64,000 bases of DNA from Mucilaginibacter agri (GTDB lineage Bacteria; Bacteroidota; Bacteroidia; Sphingobacteriales; Sphingobacteriaceae). The position numbers were made by a program, and so were the translations under genes. The stretch lies in contig NZ_WWEO01000044.1 in the NCBI RefSeq assembly GCF_009928685.1, positions 496,001 through 560,000 on the forward strand, read 5' to 3'. The notes under the pieces were generated by a model, which did not search any database, had not been told where the DNA came from, and saw nothing but the letters and a program-made list of their open reading frames with translations. Each line of letters opens with the position of its first letter. The first letter of the stretch is position 1. Shown one piece after another: positions 16,457-25,805 of this stretch.

Positions 16457-18220
16457 CTACTTTTTCTGTTCCACCTTCAGCATCGATTCGCTGATGTATT
16501 TAACGGGGGCGCTGCCGTAGCTCAGGAACTTTTCGTTAAAGTCTTTGAGTTTAAACTTGTCGCCCATTTTCTTCTTGTAGGCTTCGCGCAGGTCTATAAT
16601 TTCTTTGTAGCCGGTGTAGTAGCTGGTTAGCTGTACGCTGCTTACACTCACACGTTTCCATTTGCCTTCGGCTTCGGCTTGTTGTTGAAAGGCCTCTTTG
16701 GTCAGCATTTTAACAACTTGTTCTTTGGTCATGTTACCGGTATGAACACTATAATCAATAATAGCATTACAAACCGAACGCAGGTTCCACTTATACCACA
16801 TCAGCCACATTTCGGGCTCATTGCCGCCGAAACCGTTCTCCAGCATCATTTGTTCGGTGTATACCGCCCAGCCTTCTACCATGGCACCGTTGCCTAAAAC
16901 AGACTTAATCAAACTCGGCGATTTATTAGAATAAACCAGTTGCGTATAATGTCCTGGGATAGCTTCATGAATACATAGTATTTGAAGCATGTACTGATTG
17001 TATTCGCGCAAATAGCTTTCGGCTTTGGCGGCGGGCCAACCGCTCAAACTGCCGACGTTAAAATAGGTGTTACCATTTTTATCATACGGCCCCGGCGAAC
17101 TTACAGATGCACCAGCCACGCCAGCCATATAGGCAGGCTCTTTGCGCACTACCAAAGGTTTTGTTGGGTCGATATATAATAGGTTTTTGCTTTTAACAAA
17201 CTCGGTAAGCTTAGGAATTTGCGCTGCTATGGCCGACTGGAAATCGTCTGGCTGCACGTGTTTGGCCGATAGCGTGTCGATCATCTTGCCGATCAGCTCC
17301 AGCGAATCTGTTGGCATAGGCGTTTTGCCGAAATACTTTGGCCACAACTGCTTGCTATATTTGGCCATCTCGCGGTGCAGGTATTTCTTGCGTTCGGTTG
17401 CCGCGTTGAAGATCTGCTGCGGCGTACTGCCCGACTGGATATCATATTTAAATTTATCCTGATAAAGCTCCTTACCCAAACGGAAACTGCGTGGATGATC
17501 GTTCTTTAAATCTTTTAACCAGGCGGCATAAGCTTTAATAGCGTCGGCAGATAACTTAGCCCTGTCGAGCATTTTCTTCTGCTCATCTTTCGGGATGCTG
17601 GTTTTCTTTAACGAGTCGGCATAATCTCCCTCAAAAACAGATACACCGCCGGTAAGCTGGTCTATGGTTAAGCTGGTTAACTCGGGCACGGGGTTTTTAA
17701 TCTGCTTTTCTGCTTCTTTAAAATAGGCCGGGATGTCTTCCATTTTCATGTAAAAACTCCGCAGGCGCTTCTCCAAAGGCTCGTATTTTTCGTTGAGGAT
17801 ATAGGCAAATGATCCGATAAGGTTATAAGTACCCGGATCCCACTCATAAGCTTTTTGTTGTTGAATAGCCCACTGCATGCTCTGCATCTGGTTTTCTATC
17901 AGGTGATAGTCGATCTTACTGGCTTCGGAAAGTGTGTTAAGTTCGAAGTTACCCAATGAGTCTAGCTGCCTTTTGGTAAAGGTGAGTAGCTTTTGCCTGT
18001 TATCAGAATTAGGAACCAGCAATAAACTATCGTATTTATGATAGCCCGTTTGGGTTGCCCAGTCGGGGTTATGTTTCCATAATTCTTCCAGAAAACGACC
18101 TTCGTAAGCGGTAAAGGCCGAACTATCTTTTTGCTGTGGTGCTACACCCGCTCCATCTTTTTTACATCCGTAAAAGAAACTAAGCGCAACTGCGGCAATT
18201 AAAACTGACTTTTTGATCAC
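16457..18220 (-). CDS. DUF885 metallopeptidase-like lipoprotein
   Basis: A 587-residue lipoprotein: the signal peptide ends in a lipobox-like FFYGC followed by KKDG, so it is anchored in a membrane outside the cytoplasm. The DUF885 family is related to gluzincin peptidases, and the expected metal motif HEAIPGHYTQ is present with H418, E419 and H424. Family members have been linked to peptide or ester hydrolysis, but the substrate here is unknown. It is monocistronic, separated from DUF5686 by a hairpin and divergent from the DinB gene. Confidence 0.85.
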   Translation of the reverse strand: MIKKSVLIAAVALSFFYGCKKDGAGVAPQQKDSSAFTAYEGRFLEELWKHNPDWATQTGYHKYDSLLLVPNSDNRQKLLTFTKRQLDSLGNFELNTLSEASKIDYHLIENQMQSMQWAIQQQKAYEWDPGTYNLIGSFAYILNEKYEPLEKRLRSFYMKMEDIPAYFKEAEKQIKNPVPELTSLTIDQLTGGVSVFEGDYADSLKKTSIPKDEQKKMLDRAKLSADAIKAYAAWLKDLKNDHPRSFRLGKELYQDKFKYDIQSGSTPQQIFNAATERKKYLHREMAKYSKQLWPKYFGKTPMPTDSLELIGKMIDTLSAKHVQPDDFQSAIAAQIPKLTEFVKSKNLLYIDPTKPLVVRKEPAYMAGVAGASVSSPGPYDKNGNTYFNVGSLSGWPAAKAESYLREYNQYMLQILCIHEAIPGHYTQLVYSNKSPSLIKSVLGNGAMVEGWAVYTEQMMLENGFGGNEPEMWLMWYKWNLRSVCNAIIDYSVHTGNMTKEQVVKMLTKEAFQQQAEAEGKWKRVSVSSVQLTSYYTGYKEIIDLREAYKKKMGDKFKLKDFNEKFLSYGSAPVKYISESMLKVEQKK

Positions 18221-18360
18221 TTTGAGCAGGGGTTTAAAATCGGGCTAAACTTAAACATTTACACTAAGTTTTTATAATTAAGCGCCTTTGTAAACACAGC
18301 TTTACAAAAATCACACAACCAATATGGCTTCAAACTGTTATGAACACAAACACTTAAGTA

Positions 18361-18834
18361 ATGGACAAACAGCACGATATACTGATAAACGAACTGGAGA
18401 AATTATTACGTGGCGGCACTGCACACGCGTCGTTAAAGGATGCTGTAGCAGGCCTGCCCGCTGAATTGCGTGGCGTCACACCCGAAAAATTACCCTATAG
18501 CATTTGGCAACTGGTTGAGCACATCCGCATTGCGCAATGGGACATGCTGGAGTTTAGCCGAGACCCTAACCATCAATCGCCCAAATGGCCCGACGATTTT
18601 TGGCCTAAAGAGGCAGCACCATCTGACGAAACCGCCTGGAAAAATTCCATTAATCAAATCAATATTGATTTGGAGTCTTTTATCAACCTGTTGAAAAAAG
18701 ATAATATTTACAAGGAACTGCCACATGGCGATGGCCAAAGCATCCTGCGCGAAGCGCTACAAATGGCCGACCATACCAGTTACCACATCAGCGAGATTAT
18801 TATTATTAGGAGATTGTTGGGGGCTTGGAAGTAA
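18361..18834 (+). CDS. DinB family protein
   Basis: A 157-residue four-helix bundle of the DinB/DfsB type. The expected metal-ligand pattern is present: an early histidine in LVEHIRIAQWDMLEF and two late histidines in HTSYHISEIIIIRR. DinB-superfamily proteins include thiol-transferases that use bacillithiol or mycothiol, and this genome encodes BshC at 44126, so such a link is possible but not shown. It stands alone and converges on the alpha/beta-hydrolase-like gene, with a family A palindrome between them. Confidence 0.85.
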   Translation: MDKQHDILINELEKLLRGGTAHASLKDAVAGLPAELRGVTPEKLPYSIWQLVEHIRIAQWDMLEFSRDPNHQSPKWPDDFWPKEAAPSDETAWKNSINQINIDLESFINLLKKDNIYKELPHGDGQSILREALQMADHTSYHISEIIIIRRLLGAWK

Positions 18835-18851
18835 AATATCCATCACTCACT

Positions 18852-18940
18852 TTGTCATTTCGAAGGAGGAATGACTGAGAAATCTTCTGCTATTTGCAAG
18901 TGGCTTAATGCAGAAGATTTCTCCTATCGTCGAATTACAA
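18852..18940. repeat. REP-like palindrome, family A
   Basis: Begins ttgtcatttcga and ends gtcgaattaca. Its inner arms agaaatcttctgc and gcagaagatttct pair perfectly. It lies between the convergent DinB and hydrolase-like genes, the same placement as the copy at 8403-8480. Confidence 0.75.
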
Positions 18941-18982
18941 AATCTTATAATCGAACCGGATTTTTGCCCGATTCCGATTTTC

Positions 18983-20299
18983 CTACTTTAACTTATCAAT
19001 AAAGTTAACCACTCCCGTTACCAACTCTGGCTTTAACGGCAAATCGGGTTGAGTGTAAGTTTCGAGGTTTTTATCGCGGTCAGCCGGTGCTTCCTTTAAA
19101 ACGTAGTTCATGTTAGGGATCATCAGCAACGTTGCTTCCGTTTTCGCTTTCTTTAATTTATCGGCTTCGTCGGGTTTTATCAATAAATCAGTGCTACCCT
19201 GCACCAGCAACACGGGTACTTTTAATTTCTTTAACTCGCGGAAAGGCGTGTACCTCATCCACGATAACAGATAAGTTTGAATGCTTGGACGAATGAAAGG
19301 ATACAGCGAAGCATCCACATCATTTTGTATTTTACCTGTTTTAGCCAAACTGTCAATCAGTTTACTATAGCGGGTTGATATATAATCCGGCTGCTCTTTA
19401 GCTTGTTGTTTAAGTAGATAATAAGCCGGTTGTGCAGCTCCTTCAACAGAAATAACCGCACCAACCGGTGTTTCTTCAGATGCTATAATGCCTACCAAAG
19501 AACCTTCGCCATGGCCCAACACAACTACCTTAGAGAAACGTTCATCGTCATGAAGTTTGTTAATAATGCCCATAGCATCTTCAATATGATCTTCTAAACG
19601 CAGTTGATTTTCTTTGGTACTGCTCACACTCTCGCCTATTGTACGTTTATCGTATCTTAAACTGGCAATACCACTTTGGCGCAAAGCAATAGCCAAATCT
19701 TTATAAGCATTGGTGTTAAGGGTAAACTTAGGATTAGGGTTATTGCCATTACGGTCGGTGCCAGATCCGGCCACAATAATTACCACCGGTATTTTGCCAG
19801 CAGGCTTTTCGGGCATAGTTAAAGTACCCACAATATTACCGGCAAAACCTTTTACGGTGTAGGTAGATTCGCCAAGGGCAGGGTCTACGTTTAATAATTT
19901 TAAAGCATTAGCTGCTTTAGCCGCGTCAGATGGGCTTACGTAATTATCGAACAATAAGCCCCCCAACTGATTTTTATCATTAAGGCTAACTTTCATTGCC
20001 AAAATAGATTTGGTAAAATCTGCCTTATAGGTGGCTATCCCCTTATCATAACTTAAAAATGAAATCTGCTGCAGGCGACCTAACTGCGATTGCAGCTGAC
20101 TAATCATTTGCTGATTTTTATCCTCTGGTAAAGACACCCTCACATCAGGCGAAAACATACTGAATATGCTATCGGGCTGGTTAAGATTATAATATTGCTG
20201 AAACCGGGTGATGGCTACTTTATAATTCTTGGGTTCTGACTGCGCGTACGCATTTACTGCGAGTACGATAAACACTAAGAGCAATTTCTTCATTGACAT
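18983..20299 (-). CDS. alpha/beta-hydrolase fold protein, catalytic Ser and His replaced
   Basis: A 438-residue exported protein: signal peptide ending NAYAQ, a DUF3887-like domain (about 25-125) and an alpha/beta-hydrolase domain. The fold is intact, with VVIIVAGSGTDRNGN, RYDKR and a nucleophile-elbow sequence. However, the elbow reads GHGEGS, so glycine 264 stands where the family has the serine (GHSEGS), and the usual histidine in GMNHVLK is tyrosine 399 (NMNYVLK). The aspartate (D371 in GSTD) remains. The rest of the reading frame shows no decay, so it looks like a maintained pseudoenzyme, perhaps a binding protein. It could alternatively use unusual chemistry. The start could be either ATG at 20299 or 20293. 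Confidence 0.85.
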   Translation of the reverse strand: MSMKKLLLVFIVLAVNAYAQSEPKNYKVAITRFQQYYNLNQPDSIFSMFSPDVRVSLPEDKNQQMISQLQSQLGRLQQISFLSYDKGIATYKADFTKSILAMKVSLNDKNQLGGLLFDNYVSPSDAAKAANALKLLNVDPALGESTYTVKGFAGNIVGTLTMPEKPAGKIPVVIIVAGSGTDRNGNNPNPKFTLNTNAYKDLAIALRQSGIASLRYDKRTIGESVSSTKENQLRLEDHIEDAMGIINKLHDDERFSKVVVLGHGEGSLVGIIASEETPVGAVISVEGAAQPAYYLLKQQAKEQPDYISTRYSKLIDSLAKTGKIQNDVDASLYPFIRPSIQTYLLSWMRYTPFRELKKLKVPVLLVQGSTDLLIKPDEADKLKKAKTEATLLMIPNMNYVLKEAPADRDKNLETYTQPDLPLKPELVTGVVNFIDKLK

Positions 20300-20517
20300 A
20301 CTTGTATCGGATGCGAAGTTAATTAATACTTTATCAATATTAATATTTCGTTACAACAGCCCGCAATTTCTTAACAATTCAAAAAACATGGGCTATATTT
20401 AAATAATTTGTAACTAAAATATTATATAATCGTAAAAAAATCATCATTGTGTCAAAAACTTATTACAATAACTTACTATTTTAGGCGAAACTAAACCCCA
20501 CGATACTGACCCCGTTA

Positions 20518-22962
20518 ATGAAAAGAACTTTTACTTGTGTTTTATTGCTTGTTCTCTCCGGTATCGTACGTTTCTGCTATGCTCAAACCAAAATTTCCAG
20601 CTTGCAAGGCAAAGTTGTTAATGAAACACTTACAGGTGCAGACGCAGCTACCGTAGCGCTAATGCGGTTGCGTGACTCTTCCTATGTACAGTCGACAGTT
20701 AGTAATAAAAATGGTTTTTTTCAGTTCACCGGCCTTAAACCCGACAAATATATTCTGCAAGTTACTAAAACGGGATACCATAAAATTTACAGCGGGCCCT
20801 TTCTGGTTACTAATAACAAAACTATTAATGCCGATACCCTGAAACTACTTCCTTCGCAGGTGAATCTGAGCGAGGTAATTGTAACCGATAAACGTAAATA
20901 CCTGGAAATAAGACCAGATAAAACCACTATAAATCTGGATCATGGTATACTGGCGTCGGGTTCGTCTGTAATGGGGGTGTTAGCCACGGCGCCGGGTGTA
21001 AAGATTAATAGCAGCGGCGACGTGTTTTTACGTGCAGGCCAAAAAGCGACCATTTTTGTAAATGGCAAGCAGGTGCGTTTGGAAGGCGACGACCTGGCCT
21101 CGTATCTGCAGAGTATGCAGGCTGCAGATGTTGAGCAAGTAGAATTAATTACTAACCCGCCGGCCAGATATGATGCTGTGGGCACAGGCGGCGTTATTAA
21201 TATCATATTAAGAAAAGGTAAAAATGTAGGTTTTAATGGCAACACCACCCTTAATGCCGATTATGGAAAGTTTGGAAGAGCTGGCGCAGCCTTTAGCGGC
21301 AATTACCGCTCGCAAAACATCAATATTTTTGGGGGCATTGGTTATCGGTATGTAAAAACCGACCACACTATTAATAACCTGCGCAATGTGGATGGTACGG
21401 ATATCACTACGTTTGATACCCATTATTATAATACACAAAGTACACCCACGCTTGATTACCGCGTGGGAGCCGATTTTTTTATCAGCCCGAAACATACCAT
21501 TGGTTTTTTAGTTAAAGGCACCGACGAAACAGCCCGTTTTAACAAACAAACCAACACCGAGATGCTGCTTAACGGCGCAAGAGACTCAGTTATAACTACA
21601 CTATCAAACTTAAAACGTGATAGAAACCAGATAAACTATAATATTAACTACGCCGGCACACTGGGCAATACCAGGCAAACGCTAAGCGCCGATCTGGATT
21701 TGAGTATATACAACCGCCACTCGTATGAGGATATTGTGAGCCTTGCTGTCCCGGTAAGCCTGGCGCAACCTATGGGCAACCCTCCCTATCATAATGATAC
21801 CTTGATGAATGATGCGCCAACGCGGATTGTTAACCGGTCGGCAAGAATTGATTACACAACGCCTTTTACCAAAAATGGCAAACTGGAGGCGGGCATAAAA
21901 GCTAGCTACGTAAAAAGCGATAATACGCAATATTTCACCAGCCTTACCAACAACACCTATCAGCCGGTGTCAATGTTTACCAATCAGTTTATTTATACAG
22001 AGAGCAAGCAAGCAGCCTATGCCAACTTCACCAACAGTGGCACTAAACTGAGCTACAATGTGGGCTTGCGGGTAGAACGTACGTCGTCCGACGCTAATAG
22101 CCCGTTGCGTAACCACCAGCTTAAACGCGATTTTACTAACCTGTTTCCAACCATACAAATCGGCTATAATTTAGGTAATGAGCAACAGCTTACGTTTGAC
22201 TATAACAGACGGATGACCCCACCTGCCTACGAGAGCCTCAACCCCATTATTGCCTATCAGGATAACTATAATTACCGCATGGGCAATTCGTATCTGAAAC
22301 CTGAGTATGCCGATTATTTCCAGATAGCTTATACCAATAAGTCTAATTTCAGTGCGGCATTGTATGCTTCTACCGTATCAGATTTTTTTGATTTCAGCTA
22401 TTTCATTCAAAACGACAGCAGCAAAGTTTTAATTACCACTAAACGAAATTTAAAGCGGGAGAACAACTTTGGCGCCAAGTTTAACATACCGTTGCAGGTT
22501 ACTAAATGGTGGAATGTTAACTTCAACCCCGATATTTCTGTTTACCAGTTTAAAGATTATGCCGGGAGCCTGAATAAATGGTCGAAAGATATTGTGCTTG
22601 ATCTTAATCAGGATTTCACCATAACTAAGACTATAGCTGCAACGGTTTATGCGCACTACGAATCGGATGTATTTTATGGCTTATATAATAACAGCCCCGT
22701 ATTTTATTTAAACCCGGGTATCAGTAAACAAGTATTTGATAAGGCTGGCAGCATTACGCTCAGCGTTTCAGATCTGTTTAATACCCAACGTGATAAATAC
22801 CGGGTAGATTACCAAAATCTCGATTTCCGTGGTTATGATAAAGTACAAACCCGCATGGTGCATTTAACCTTTGTGTACAACTTTGGCAAGCGCACCGTAA
22901 AAGGCTCGCGCAAACGCAATGTGGGTAACAATGATGAGCAAAAACGGATGAACGGCAATTAA
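20518..22962 (+). CDS. TonB-dependent outer-membrane beta-barrel family receptor
   Basis: An 814-residue outer-membrane protein with a signal peptide ending CYAQ. It has a carboxypeptidase-regulatory domain (about 28-110, GKVVNETLTGADAATVALM), then a plug (PGVKINSSGDVFLRAG, VNGKQVRL, PPARYDAVGTGGVINIIL) and a C-terminal 500-residue barrel typical of the OMP_b-brl_3 group. It would take up or bind a ligand using the TonB system, or act in surface assembly; no ligand can be named. No SusD-like partner is adjacent. Its stop overlaps the convergent DUF1634 gene by 4 bp. Confidence 0.88.
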   Translation: MKRTFTCVLLLVLSGIVRFCYAQTKISSLQGKVVNETLTGADAATVALMRLRDSSYVQSTVSNKNGFFQFTGLKPDKYILQVTKTGYHKIYSGPFLVTNNKTINADTLKLLPSQVNLSEVIVTDKRKYLEIRPDKTTINLDHGILASGSSVMGVLATAPGVKINSSGDVFLRAGQKATIFVNGKQVRLEGDDLASYLQSMQAADVEQVELITNPPARYDAVGTGGVINIILRKGKNVGFNGNTTLNADYGKFGRAGAAFSGNYRSQNINIFGGIGYRYVKTDHTINNLRNVDGTDITTFDTHYYNTQSTPTLDYRVGADFFISPKHTIGFLVKGTDETARFNKQTNTEMLLNGARDSVITTLSNLKRDRNQINYNINYAGTLGNTRQTLSADLDLSIYNRHSYEDIVSLAVPVSLAQPMGNPPYHNDTLMNDAPTRIVNRSARIDYTTPFTKNGKLEAGIKASYVKSDNTQYFTSLTNNTYQPVSMFTNQFIYTESKQAAYANFTNSGTKLSYNVGLRVERTSSDANSPLRNHQLKRDFTNLFPTIQIGYNLGNEQQLTFDYNRRMTPPAYESLNPIIAYQDNYNYRMGNSYLKPEYADYFQIAYTNKSNFSAALYASTVSDFFDFSYFIQNDSSKVLITTKRNLKRENNFGAKFNIPLQVTKWWNVNFNPDISVYQFKDYAGSLNKWSKDIVLDLNQDFTITKTIAATVYAHYESDVFYGLYNNSPVFYLNPGISKQVFDKAGSITLSVSDLFNTQRDKYRVDYQNLDFRGYDKVQTRMVHLTFVYNFGKRTVKGSRKRNVGNNDEQKRMNGN

Positions 22963-23351
22963 CCTGCGTGGCCCGATAGCATACCGATGACGATGATGAG
23001 CAGCACCAGCAGCGTGATGCCTACGTACAGATAATCTTTCTCGATAATAAAGCCAATCGCCGAAAATATAATTCTGATTATCGGGGTGGCTATTAACAAA
23101 ATAATACCCGCCTGTATAATGGCCCTGCCCCGGCCGGTAATAATACCATGAAATATGCCGGAAAGCGTGTGCACAAATTCTGGCACCCCTTTAAATTCGT
23201 GATAGTCGATATGCTCGCTGCCATGGCGATAGAGGTAAATAACGCCGCCTATGGCAACCACAGCCATGGATACCAAAACCCCCAGGCGTAAAACCCAACC
23301 TATGATAGATTGGATATCGGTATCTTTAAATTTAGTTGCTTTAGTTGCCAT
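22959..23351 (-). CDS. DUF1634 membrane protein
   Basis: A 130-residue protein with three predicted membrane helices (LRLGVLVSMAVVAIGGVIYL, IIQAGIILLIATPIIRIIF, YVGITLLVLLIIVIG). This is the DUF1634 plan. It is 3 bp downstream of the TauE/SafE gene, and this pairing is recurrent, so it may be a helper subunit of that exporter. Its stop overlaps that of the convergent TonB-type receptor. Confidence 0.85.
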   Translation of the reverse strand: MATKATKFKDTDIQSIIGWVLRLGVLVSMAVVAIGGVIYLYRHGSEHIDYHEFKGVPEFVHTLSGIFHGIITGRGRAIIQAGIILLIATPIIRIIFSAIGFIIEKDYLYVGITLLVLLIIVIGMLSGHAG

Positions 23352-23354
23352 ATC

Positions 23355-24197
23355 TTAAATTTTACCGGTTATACCATTATAAATCATTTGCACAGCCAGT
23401 ATGGTTACGATAACAGCAAACACCCAGCGCAACCAACCCGATGAGGTGGAGTGCACCAATATTTTAGAACCGGTTAAAGCGCCCAGCAACACACCAATAA
23501 CAACCGGCATTGCCAAGCCCGGCTCTATATAACCACGTTGCAGATAGACCACCGCACTAGCCGCAGCCGTAACGCCTATCATAAAATTACTGGTAGTGGT
23601 TGATACTTTAAACGGTATGCGCATAATGCTATCCATAGCCACCACTTTAAGTGAGCCAGAGCCAATGCCCAACAACCCGGAAATAATACCGGCAAAGAGC
23701 ATCATAAAAAAGCCTCCACCAACTTTGCGTACGCCATATTTCACTTCGCCATCTGGTGTGGGGTAAGTACCATTTAACTTGAGTTTTTGGGCTAAAGGGC
23801 TTTCGGTTTGCAGTACCGTGGTATCTTTTTTACGTAGCGACATGATGGCCGAAAAGATGAGGATTACGCCGAATATTACTGCAATAACAGGTGCGTGGAT
23901 AAGTAACGAAAGCATAGCCCCTATCAGCGCGCCAGCAGTGGTAGCGATTTCTAAAAACATTCCAATACGCATATTGGTAATACCCTCGCGCACATAAGCC
24001 GCCGCCGACCCCGACGATGTTGCAATAACCGATACCAACGATGCACCGATTGCATAATGGATATTAACACCCAGGCCAATAGTTAGTAAAGGAATAATAA
24101 CAACACCGCCACCCAGCCCTGTTAAAGAGCCCAGTAAGCCAGCGCAATAAGAGCCCACCAGTATAATTAATGTTAAAACGAGTACCGACATGTGCAA
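23355..24197 (-). CDS. TauE/SafE family anion permease
   Basis: A 280-residue inner-membrane transporter with two similar halves of about four helices each. The first half has the glycine-rich GLLGSLTGLGGGVVIIPLL and the second GIISGLLGIGSGSLKV, the repeat signature of the TauE/SafE family. The family transports sulfite, sulfoacetate or other small organic anions; the substrate here is unknown. It is followed directly by DUF1634, forming a two-gene operon. The upstream region (24198-24319) is shared with the divergent M16 peptidase gene. Confidence 0.88.
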   Translation of the reverse strand: MHMSVLVLTLIILVGSYCAGLLGSLTGLGGGVVIIPLLTIGLGVNIHYAIGASLVSVIATSSGSAAAYVREGITNMRIGMFLEIATTAGALIGAMLSLLIHAPVIAVIFGVILIFSAIMSLRKKDTTVLQTESPLAQKLKLNGTYPTPDGEVKYGVRKVGGGFFMMLFAGIISGLLGIGSGSLKVVAMDSIMRIPFKVSTTTSNFMIGVTAAASAVVYLQRGYIEPGLAMPVVIGVLLGALTGSKILVHSTSSGWLRWVFAVIVTILAVQMIYNGITGKI

Positions 24198-24319
24198 CGA
24201 GGAGATTGGTATTAACGCCGCTAAAGTAGCAAATACTTTTTTAGGCCTCCGGTTTTTAATGTAACCTTAATTTTAACATATCAAATACAAATACTTACTT
24301 TAAGCGTTTATAACATTGT

Positions 24320-25687
24320 ATGAGAACTAAGTATTGCCTGTTTTTTATATTTTGCTTAACCTGCTGTCAGCTCTTTGCCCAAAGCAAATTACCATCTAAC
24401 ATATTTTTGCGCAAGTTGCCCAACGGCTTGGATGTATTGGTGGTAGAAGATAACAGCGTGCCGCTGGCTACGGTTATGATTACCGTTAAAAACGGATCGT
24501 TTACCGAAACGCCGAAGTTTAATGGGCTAAGCCACCTTTACGAGCATATGTTCTTTAAAGCGAATAAAGATTACCCTTCGCAGGATGACTTTATGAACCG
24601 CATTAGCGAACTGGGTATCGATTTTAACGGCTCAACCACTTTCGAAAACGTAAATTACTTTTTCACTCTGCCAAGTGCTAATCTTAAACCCGGATTGGAG
24701 TTGATGAACTCATCAATACGTTACCCTTTATTTAATCCGGAAGAAATGGCCAAGGAGAATATTGTGGTCGATGAGGAATTTCAGCAGCACGAATCGGCCC
24801 CGGCGTTCGCATTGCTCGATTCGATGGATCACAAAATGTGGGGCAACTTGTATAGTCGCAAAAACCCAACCGGCGATCATAATGTAATCCGCTCGGCTAC
24901 CCCTGCCCTGATGGATTCGATCAAGAACAAATATTACTACCCAAATAATTCGTTGCTTACCATTGCCGGCGATGTAAAGCACGAGGATGTATTTGCCGAA
25001 GTTACAGCCCTCTTCGGCAGTTGGCAACCTTCTGCCTTCGATCCGTTTAAAAAATGGCCTATACCGGAGTTTAAGCCGCTTACCAAAGCAGATTATTTTG
25101 TCGTAAAATCAAATCTCACCAATGTTCCCATTATCCAGATGAACTGGTTTGGGCCGGATACGCGGTCGGATATCCCATCTACCTATGCAGCCGACGTATT
25201 TTCGTATATCCTAGACCAAAATTCGTCGAAACTAAGCAAGGCATTGATCCAGTCGGGCCTGGCTTATAATGTTGATTTCAGTTATCTTACGCTTAGCCAC
25301 ACGGGGCCTATTACCTTAACGGTAGTACCAAACCCTAATAAAGTAGAAGCCTGCTTTAATGAGATCAAGCACCAGATCTCGCTTTGGGATACGCCCGATT
25401 ACGTGACCGACGAGCAACTGGCAACAGCCAAACGTAAATTGGAAATCAAAGCAATCCGCGAGGCAGAAGTTACCAGCGATTTCACACAGGTGTTATCGTT
25501 TTGGTGGGCTTCGGCATCACTCGATTATTTTACCGGTTATAACGACAATCTTAAAAAAATGACCAAGGACGATCTGCGTGCCTATGTACGTAAATATGTG
25601 ATTAACAAGCCCTACTGCGCCGGCCTGTTAATTAACCCAGGTATGGAACAAACGGTAGCTCCCAATACATTTTTTAAAGCGAAGTAA
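24320..25687 (+). CDS. M16 zinc peptidase, catalytic member
   Basis: A 455-residue exported insulinase-family peptidase with a signal peptide ending LFAQ. The inverted zinc motif HLYEH (H72, E75, H76) is complete, with a downstream acidic segment (NIVVDEEFQQHE) holding the expected third ligand. The protein has one pair of M16 half-domains. The partner at 25806 lacks the motif, so the two probably form a heterodimer in the periplasm, as in M16B processing peptidases. Between them is a 118-bp spacer containing a family B repeat. Peptide substrate unknown. Confidence 0.9.
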   Translation: MRTKYCLFFIFCLTCCQLFAQSKLPSNIFLRKLPNGLDVLVVEDNSVPLATVMITVKNGSFTETPKFNGLSHLYEHMFFKANKDYPSQDDFMNRISELGIDFNGSTTFENVNYFFTLPSANLKPGLELMNSSIRYPLFNPEEMAKENIVVDEEFQQHESAPAFALLDSMDHKMWGNLYSRKNPTGDHNVIRSATPALMDSIKNKYYYPNNSLLTIAGDVKHEDVFAEVTALFGSWQPSAFDPFKKWPIPEFKPLTKADYFVVKSNLTNVPIIQMNWFGPDTRSDIPSTYAADVFSYILDQNSSKLSKALIQSGLAYNVDFSYLTLSHTGPITLTVVPNPNKVEACFNEIKHQISLWDTPDYVTDEQLATAKRKLEIKAIREAEVTSDFTQVLSFWWASASLDYFTGYNDNLKKMTKDDLRAYVRKYVINKPYCAGLLINPGMEQTVAPNTFFKAK

Positions 25688-25721
25688 AGAGAATCAAGAG
25701 ACAAGAATCGGGAATCGAGAT
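25688..25721. repeat. family B repeat half
   Basis: The sequence gagaatcaagagacaagaatcgggaatcgag type directly follows the M16 stop. It matches the left arm of the repeat at 10217-10248 and the copy at 38094-38128; no right arm is visible. Confidence 0.5.
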
Positions 25722-25805
25722 TAATACCAATTCTGCTAATTCATTAATTCTCATAATTCTGGTTCAAGACAAATAATCGTTAGTTAATTCAGTAAATCCT
25801 GATCA

